From an uncultured Eubacteriales bacterium (GTDB taxonomy: Bacteria; Bacillota; Clostridia; Oscillospirales; Oscillospiraceae): 18,264 nucleotides of DNA. Shown in pieces: positions 13,876 to 18,264 of the stretch (positions are counted from its first letter, which is position 1; each line of letters begins with the position of its first letter). The position numbers and the translations under genes are program-made. The stretch is from assembly GCA_900543625.1 (NCBI GenBank), contig UQSF01000028.1:1-18264 (forward strand). The letters are read 5' to 3'. The notes below the pieces were generated by a model. That model did not search any database. It had not been told where the DNA came from and saw only the letters and a program-made list of their open reading frames with translations.

Positions 13876-14430
13876 ATGAAAGAAAAACTCAAACAGCTCT
13901 TCGGGCTCTTCGGCGCGTTCGCCGTCGTCGGTGTGACGACGTTCGGCGGCGGCTATGCCATGCTGCCCGCTCTGCAGCGCGAGGTCGTGGAAAAGCGCCG
14001 CTGGGCAACCGAAGAGGAGGTCATGGACTGGTACGCCATCGGCCAGTGCACGCCGGGCGTCATCGCGGTCAACACCGCCACCTTCGTCGGGCAAAAGCAG
14101 GCGGGCGTCTGGGGCGGCATCTTTGCCACGCTCGGCGTCGTGTTTCCGTCGCTCGTGATCATCATGATCATCGCGGCCTTCATCCAGAACTTTGCGCACC
14201 TGCCCGCCGTGCAGAACGCGTTCGCTGGTATCCGTGTGTGCGTGTGCGTGCTGATCCTCAACGCCGTCGTGAAGCTGTGGAAAAAATCCGTTGTGGACTG
14301 GAAGACGTTCCTGATCTTCCTGCTCGTGTTTGCGGGCAGCGTGTTTTTGAACATCTCGCCGGTGCTGTACGTGCTTGCGGCTGCGGTCGCGGGCGTCGTG
14401 ATCCGGGAACTGGAGGCGCGTAAGGCATGA
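13876..14430 (+). CDS. chrA: Chromate transporter half-protein, CHR family (first of pair)
   Basis: This 184-residue integral membrane protein is a single CHR domain. It has the family's glycine-rich opening VGVTTFGGGYAMLP, a conserved QCTPGVIAVNTATFVG turn, and about five to six hydrophobic segments (for example near 79-97, 115-130 and 140-180). Short CHR proteins act as pairs, with the second half encoded next. The family exports chromate in some bacteria, but many Firmicutes pairs have no proven substrate, so an anion transporter is the safe statement. The ATG has GAGGGG upstream. The terminator just before it implies a separate promoter, which I cannot identify in the 12-base gap, or partial read-through. 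Confidence 0.9.
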   Translation: MKEKLKQLFGLFGAFAVVGVTTFGGGYAMLPALQREVVEKRRWATEEEVMDWYAIGQCTPGVIAVNTATFVGQKQAGVWGGIFATLGVVFPSLVIIMIIAAFIQNFAHLPAVQNAFAGIRVCVCVLILNAVVKLWKKSVVDWKTFLIFLLVFAGSVFLNISPVLYVLAAAVAGVVIRELEARKA

Positions 14431-15011
14431 TCTATCTGCGTCTGTTCTGGGAGTTTTTCAAGACCGGTCTCTTTTCCGTTGGCGGCGGTCTGGCCACGCT
14501 CCCGTTTATCTACGATATGTCCGACCGCACGGGCTGGTTCACCTATCAGCAGATCGCGGATATGGTCGCGGTGTCGGAGTCCACGCCCGGTCCGATCGGC
14601 GTCAACACGGCGACCTATGTGGGCTACGTCACGGCCGGCGTCCCCGGCTCGCTCATTGCGACGCTCGGTCTCGTGACCCCCGCGGTCATCTGCATCCTCA
14701 TCATTGCCTCGTGCCTGAAAAAGTTCCGGGAAAACCGCTTTGTTGACCACGCCTTTTACGGGCTGCGCCCGGCGTCCGCGGGGCTGATCGCGGCGGCGGG
14801 TTTTGCCGTCGTGCGCATTTCGCTCCTGCAGGAGAGTACCTTCCGGGCGAGCGGCCGGTTTGCCGATCTGTTTTTCTGGAAGGGGCTGCTGCTCGCGGCC
14901 GTCATCTGGGTGCTGACGAACGTCGTCAAGCCGACGAAAAAGCTGCACCCGATCGTGTACATTGCGGCGTCCGCCGTGGCCGGCATCGTGTTCTCATTTG
15001 CCGGTGCGTGA
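14427..15011 (+). CDS. chrA: Chromate transporter half-protein, CHR family (second of pair)
   Basis: This is the second single-domain CHR protein, 194 residues. It repeats the family pattern with SVGGGLATLPFIYDM near the start and ESTPGPIGVNTATYVGY in the first third, then hydrophobic helices through to the C-terminus. The start overlaps the upstream stop by ATGA, which should couple synthesis of the two halves in equal amounts, as expected for a heterodimer replacing a fused 400-residue ChrA. Its stop lies 2 bases from the end of the convergent ylbJ gene. The terminator for this transcript appears to lie inside ylbJ at 15071-15097. Confidence 0.9.
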   Translation: MIYLRLFWEFFKTGLFSVGGGLATLPFIYDMSDRTGWFTYQQIADMVAVSESTPGPIGVNTATYVGYVTAGVPGSLIATLGLVTPAVICILIIASCLKKFRENRFVDHAFYGLRPASAGLIAAAGFAVVRISLLQESTFRASGRFADLFFWKGLLLAAVIWVLTNVVKPTKKLHPIVYIAASAVAGIVFSFAGA

Positions 15012-15013
15012 AG

Positions 15014-15982
15014 TTAAAACAGGTTTGCCAGAACCCACATACACAGCGCGGAGATCGCTCCGTGCAGCAGGCGCCCGGCCGTGTGTCGGGCGCTTTTGAT
15101 ATCCGTTCCGGCGAGCACTGCCGCCGTCTGGCAGTGCACCGATACGCCGCCCCAGCCGATGAGAAAGGCCGCAAGGGCGAGGTTAGCGGGCGTCGGCGCC
15201 AGCCCCTGCATCGCGCCGATGCCCGTGCCGAGCTCGAGCACGCCCGTGCACAGGGCGCGCGCAAAGTGCAGCTCCAGCCCGAGCCGCGCAGAGAGCGTGC
15301 CCACCAGCGCGGGCAGCAGCCCGGAGGCATCGAGCATGCCGGTCACGACGCTGAACGTGACTACAAAGCCGCTGACCGTCAGCACTGCGCATACGGCGCT
15401 GCGCACGGCCTCCGGCAGCGCCTGCGCGAGCGACACGGCGGCGATCTGTCCGCGCGGCTCCGGCTCGAAGCCGCCGCTGCGCGGGGCGAAGAGCATCCCG
15501 GCGAGTACGGCCGACAGCACGTGCACGCCGTAGAGCAGCAGCCCATAGCCCGCGCTGTGAAACACGCCCACGCCCGCCGCGCCGACGAGAAACGCAGGAC
15601 CGGAATTGTTGCAGAATGCGAGCGCACGCTCCGCCTGCTCGCGTGTGAGCGCGCCGCTGCGCCGAAGCCGCGCCACGGCGTCCGCGCCGAGCGGATACCC
15701 GCCCGTCACACCCAGCAGCAGCGCCGATGCGCCCGCGCCGCCAATGCCGAAGAGCCTTTGCGTCACGGGGGAGAGCAGCCTGCCCAGGATCCCCGGCAGC
15801 CCGAGCTGCTGCAGCAGCGACGAGAGCATAAAAAACGGCAGCAGCGACGGCACGATCATCTGTGCGCAGAGCGTAAGCCCCGCGCGTGCGCTCTCGAGCG
15901 CCGCCTGCGAGCAGACGAGCAGCGCGCCGAGTGCCGCCAGCGCTGCCGCGAGCGCGATGTAATTGCTCCGTTTGTCTTCCAC
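15014..15982 (-). CDS. ylbJ: Sporulation integral membrane protein YlbJ (nucleoside-recognition/Gate domain family)
   Basis: YlbJ is a polytopic membrane protein made in the mother cell under sigma-E and needed for efficient sporulation in Bacillus. The 322-residue protein here has about eight hydrophobic segments and Gate-domain marks: ALAAALAALGALLVCS at the start, IVPSLLPFFMLSSLLQQLG, GVTGGYPLGADAVARL, AFCNNSGPAFLVGAAG and, late, GWGGVSVHCQTAAVL. It is shorter than the Bacillus protein (about 400). The GTG at 15982 is preferred because GGAGGG lies 6 bases upstream; the ATG at 15988 directly abuts that site. It is divergent from yqfC and convergent with the CHR pair. A sigma-E-like promoter lies upstream. 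Confidence 0.85.
   Translation of the reverse strand: MEDKRSNYIALAAALAALGALLVCSQAALESARAGLTLCAQMIVPSLLPFFMLSSLLQQLGLPGILGRLLSPVTQRLFGIGGAGASALLLGVTGGYPLGADAVARLRRSGALTREQAERALAFCNNSGPAFLVGAAGVGVFHSAGYGLLLYGVHVLSAVLAGMLFAPRSGGFEPEPRGQIAAVSLAQALPEAVRSAVCAVLTVSGFVVTFSVVTGMLDASGLLPALVGTLSARLGLELHFARALCTGVLELGTGIGAMQGLAPTPANLALAAFLIGWGGVSVHCQTAAVLAGTDIKSARHTAGRLLHGAISALCMWVLANLF
15071..15097 (+). terminator. Terminator of the CHR pair, located antisense within ylbJ
   Basis: GCGCCCG and CGGGCGC form a 7-bp stem around a nine-base loop, followed by TTTTG on the plus strand only. It lies 60 bases beyond the CHR stop, inside the 3' coding part of ylbJ. Confidence 0.6.
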
Positions 15983-16015
15983 CGGCATCCCTCCCCAAAT
16001 CGGTTCTCGTGCATT

Positions 16016-16041
16016 TGTATGCCTGTCCCGGCCTAAACTTG
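16016..16041 (-). promoter_or_regulatory. Sigma-E-like promoter candidate for ylbJ
   Basis: On the minus strand CATACA (16021-16016) followed by AA fits the sigma-E -10 pattern, with CAAGTTT 13 bases upstream as a partial -35. The start point would be near 16008. ylbJ is a sigma-E gene in Bacillus. Confidence 0.35.
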
Positions 16042-16059
16042 CCTGTGGACGCATAAACT
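16031..16059 (+). promoter_or_regulatory. Weak sigma-E-like promoter candidate for yqfC
   Basis: CATAAACT (16052-16059) differs from the sigma-E -10 pattern CATACANT at one position. The -35 region (GCCTAAA, 16031-16037) is poor. It overlaps the ylbJ candidate on the other strand. Confidence 0.25.
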
Positions 16060-16083
16060 GGCTTGCAGCGAGGGGGTGAGCCG

Positions 16084-16356
16084 GTGGGACGGCTGTCAGA
16101 CATTCCGCTCGAGATCGCCGAGCGGCTGGATTATCCGGCGGAATCCGTGGCCGGTGTGCCGAAGCTGACCGTGACCGGCCGGCGGCGCGCGCTGGTGGAA
16201 AACCACTGCGGACTGCTCGCATACAGCCGCGAGTGCATCATCATTGACGGTGGGCGCACGCGGGTGTGCCTGCGCGGCACGGACCTGCAGCTCGTGGCCA
16301 TGGACAGCGCGGCGGTGCTGATCTCCGGTACGATCGTGTGTGCCGAATTTGCGTGA
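16084..16356 (+). CDS. yqfC: Sporulation protein YqfC
   Basis: YqfC is a small soluble YabP/YqfC-family protein of 90 residues, close to the usual 93, made with YqfD in the sporulating mother cell. It has IPLEIAERLDYPAESVAG at the start, VPKLTVTGRRRALVENHCGLL, then YSRECIIIDGGRTRVCLRGTDL and a final ISGTIVCAEF, all in the order seen across the family. The GTG at 16084 is chosen because GGGGGTGA lies 4 bases upstream; earlier in-frame codons lack a ribosome site. It overlaps the possible upstream starts of yqfD and forms the operon yqfC-yqfD-phoH. Confidence 0.87.
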   Translation: MGRLSDIPLEIAERLDYPAESVAGVPKLTVTGRRRALVENHCGLLAYSRECIIIDGGRTRVCLRGTDLQLVAMDSAAVLISGTIVCAEFA

Positions 16357-16360
16357 GGTG

Positions 16361-17602
16361 ATGGGTTTGACGCGGCGGATCCTGGCGCTTTGCGGCAGTG
16401 TGCGGCTGGAGGTGTGCGGTGCGCATCCGGAGCGTGTGCTCAATGCCTGCGCGGATGCGGGCATTGCGTGTACGGCGTCCGAGCCGGTGGACGCCTATAA
16501 GCTGCGCTTTACGGTGCGCGAGCGCTGTGCGGATACGGCCGCGGCGCTTGCGCGGCGGTGTCAGTGCACGGTGAAAACCATATCCCGGCGCGGTCTGCCG
16601 CAGCTGCTGCGGCGTGCGGCGCGGTATCGCGGCCTGTGCGCGGCGCTGCTTTTGCTGATGCTTGCGGTGTCGGTGTCGTCGCTCTTTGTCTGGCGCATCG
16701 ACGTGACCGGCAACGAGTCGCTCACGACCGGGCAGATTCTGCGCTGTCTGGATGCGTGCGGCGTGCGTCCGGGCACATACTGGCCGGGGCTTTCCAACGA
16801 CCTCGTGCGCAACGATATGATCCTGCGCCTGCCGCAGCTGCGCTGGCTTACGGTGAACGTGCGCGGCAGCTGCGCCGAGGTGATCGTGCGCGAAAAAGAC
16901 CCGCTGCCGGACATCACACCCGACGATACACCCGTGAGCATTTACGCCGCCGCGACCGGGGTCATCCTGCACATGGACGTCTATGCCGGCGAGGCACGCG
17001 TCGCGCCCGGTGCGGCGGTCGAGCCGGGCGATGTGCTCGTGTCCGGTGCGGTGTATGATCTCGGCGGCGGTGTGCGCCCGGTGTGCGCCCGCGCCGAAAT
17101 CCGCGCCCGCACGCGGCAGGAGCTCACGGGGCAGATCGCTCTGACGGAAAGCGAAAAACAGTCCACGCACGGCGGACGGACGCGCTGGGCGCTGCGCGTG
17201 GGGAAAAAACGGATCAATTTTTATCAAAACAGTGGAATTTCGGACGCGGAATGTGATAAAATCACTTGTGAATATCCTTTTGCGATCCGGGGCGTGTTTG
17301 CGCTGCCGTTTTCGCTCGTGCGCGAGCGCGTGCAGCCGTATCGGACGGCGGACGCGCCGGTATCTGCCGACGCGGCGCGCGCAGCGCTCGAGCAGGCGCT
17401 GCTGCAGCAGCTGCGCGAGACGATCGGCGCCGACGGTACGATCCTTGCCTATGAAACGGCGGCGGAGGTCGCCGGCGGCGTGCTGACCGTGACGCTCACG
17501 GCCGAGTGCGAGCAGGAGATCGGCCGCGCACAGGCGACGCCGGACGCGGAATTTTTACAGCTTCGGCCGCCGGCCGGGGAAGGGACTACAGCAGATGATT
17601 GA
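16361..17602 (+). CDS. yqfD: Sporulation protein YqfD
   Basis: YqfD is a bitopic membrane protein produced during sporulation together with YqfC. From the ATG at 16361 it has 413 residues: a cytoplasmic N-terminal domain (about 1-85), one membrane helix (about 91-111, GLCAALLLLMLAVSV) and a large extracytoplasmic part with WRIDVTGNESLTTGQIL and the conserved VREKDPLPDI and VEPGDVLVSG stretches, the latter like a hybrid-motif/biotinyl fold. The start is uncertain: GAGGTGA abuts the ATG, while a TTG at 16367 has ideal spacing and a GTG at 16340 overlaps yqfC. The stop overlaps phoH by 8 bases. Confidence 0.87.
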   Translation: MGLTRRILALCGSVRLEVCGAHPERVLNACADAGIACTASEPVDAYKLRFTVRERCADTAAALARRCQCTVKTISRRGLPQLLRRAARYRGLCAALLLLMLAVSVSSLFVWRIDVTGNESLTTGQILRCLDACGVRPGTYWPGLSNDLVRNDMILRLPQLRWLTVNVRGSCAEVIVREKDPLPDITPDDTPVSIYAAATGVILHMDVYAGEARVAPGAAVEPGDVLVSGAVYDLGGGVRPVCARAEIRARTRQELTGQIALTESEKQSTHGGRTRWALRVGKKRINFYQNSGISDAECDKITCEYPFAIRGVFALPFSLVRERVQPYRTADAPVSADAARAALEQALLQQLRETIGADGTILAYETAAEVAGGVLTVTLTAECEQEIGRAQATPDAEFLQLRPPAGEGTTADD

Positions 17603-18264
17603 AAAAACCATGGAAGTCGACAGAATGGAGGACGTCATCAGCGTGTTCGGGTCGTTTGACCAGAACCTGCGGATGATCGAGACCGAATACAACGTGCGCG
17701 TGACCGACCGCGACGAGCAGATCCACATCACCGGCGAGGCGGAAAACGTGCTCTACGCCGAAAAAGCCATCGCCGGGCTGCTGTCGCTGGCGGCCAAAGG
17801 CGAGGAGATCGGCGAGCAGAACGTGCGCTACATCTTCCGCCTCGTGCGCGAGGGCAGGGAGCAGAAGATCCAGGAGCTTGCGGGCGACGTCGTGTGCATC
17901 ACGGCCAAGGGCAAGCCCATCAAGGCCAAGACGCTCGGCCAGCGCGCGTATCTCGATGCGATCGAGCAAAACACGATCACGATCGGCGTCGGCCCTGCCG
18001 GAACAGGCAAGACGTATCTTGCCGTGGCGGAGGCGGTCGCGGCGTTTCGCGCCGAGCGCGTCAACCGCATCATCCTCACGCGCCCCGCGGTCGAGGCGGG
18101 CGAGCGGCTGGGCTTCCTGCCCGGCGACCTGCAAAACAAGGTCGACCCCTATCTGCGCCCGCTGTACGACGCGCTCTTTGAAATGCTCGGCGCGGACGCC
18201 TATGCCAAGTATCTCGAGCGCGGCAACATCGAGGTTGCGCCGCTGGCGTATATGCGCGGACGCA
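17595..18264 (+). CDS. phoH: PhoH family ATPase (PhoH-like, YqfE/YqfF neighbourhood), 3' end outside window
   Basis: PhoH-like proteins are cytoplasmic P-loop ATPases, predicted RNA helicase or nuclease partners often encoded beside the rRNA endonuclease YbeY. The 223 visible residues start with a KH-like N-terminal domain (about 10-95), followed by the conserved AKTLGQRAYLDAI and the Walker A motif GPAGTGKT (133-140). After that come RIILTRPAVEAGERLGFLPG and the conserved QNKVDPYLRPLYDAL. The C-terminal third, including the last motifs, lies beyond the window. The ATG has GAAGGG about 10 bases upstream and overlaps yqfD by 8 bases, so it is translationally coupled. The next gene in this order is usually ybeY or an HD-domain gene, not visible here. 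Confidence 0.95.
   Translation, partial: MIEKTMEVDRMEDVISVFGSFDQNLRMIETEYNVRVTDRDEQIHITGEAENVLYAEKAIAGLLSLAAKGEEIGEQNVRYIFRLVREGREQKIQELAGDVVCITAKGKPIKAKTLGQRAYLDAIEQNTITIGVGPAGTGKTYLAVAEAVAAFRAERVNRIILTRPAVEAGERLGFLPGDLQNKVDPYLRPLYDALFEMLGADAYAKYLERGNIEVAPLAYMRGR

Noticed and set aside
11964..13892. A 642-codon open frame on the minus strand opposite pgcA
   Set aside because: It is H-, R-, V- and D-rich with no domain pattern and lies exactly antisense to pgcA, which has all catalytic motifs. Long antisense frames are expected in GC-rich coding DNA.
13420..14430. A longer frame that would fuse an N-terminal extension to the first CHR protein
   Set aside because: The extension is the arginine/serine-rich out-of-frame reading of pgcA and crosses a strong terminator; the ATG at 13876 with GAGGGG upstream is the sensible start.
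15008..16036. A 342-codon plus-strand frame across the ylbJ region
   Set aside because: It is an arginine/glutamine/alanine-rich shadow without recognisable domains, whereas the minus strand encodes a coherent polytopic YlbJ-like protein.
1..18264. CRISPR arrays, tRNA genes or a complete insertion sequence
   Set aside because: No regularly spaced repeats, no cloverleaf other than the tRNA-like part of tmRNA, and no transposase with flanking inverted repeats were seen; only broken mobile-element genes are present.

Overview
The window looks like chromosome of a high-GC, spore-forming Clostridia member, most likely a gut Oscillospiraceae-type organism (inference). The evidence is strong AGGAGG-type ribosome binding sites, TATAAT promoters, the sporulation genes ylbJ, yqfC and yqfD next to phoH, and a low-GC-Gram-positive MurA/WalJ set. 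The hand-counted 60-base line at 9241 is 65% G+C, while the one at 4021 in the left third is about 52%, so the left third differs in composition from the right.

Left region (1 to about 6.5 kb) is mosaic and accessory. A methyltransferase cut by the window edge is followed by the first 15 codons of a ketopantoate-reductase-like gene that ends abruptly near base 701. Then comes a compact potassium cassette: a TrkH/KtrB channel, a TrkA/KtrA gating subunit, a small unrecognised membrane-anchored acidic protein, a short KdpD-type sensor kinase without the usual KdpD N-terminal domain, and a KdpE-type response regulator. No kdpFABC pump is present. The cassette is followed by two broken mobile-element genes (a small FGEGTV-motif protein and TnpV on the other strand) joined tail to tail near 6044. 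The region ends just outside the 3' end of the tmRNA gene, a classic island attachment site.

Middle region (6.5-8.4 kb, minus strand) is a ribosome-rescue cluster: a 98-aa unknown protein, smpB, a cyclophilin-type peptidyl-prolyl isomerase, and ssrA (tmRNA), whose tag open frame ends NNNETVLLAA.

Right region (8.4-18.3 kb) is core genome. A NUDIX ADP-ribose pyrophosphatase precedes a strong promoter driving murA-walJ-rlmH-(DUF2007-like)-pgcA, an overlapping operon closed by an intrinsic terminator at 13825-13863. A split chromate-transporter pair follows, convergent with ylbJ. ylbJ is divergent from yqfC-yqfD-phoH, the last cut by the window end. The ylbJ/yqfC gap contains sequences resembling sigma-E promoters.
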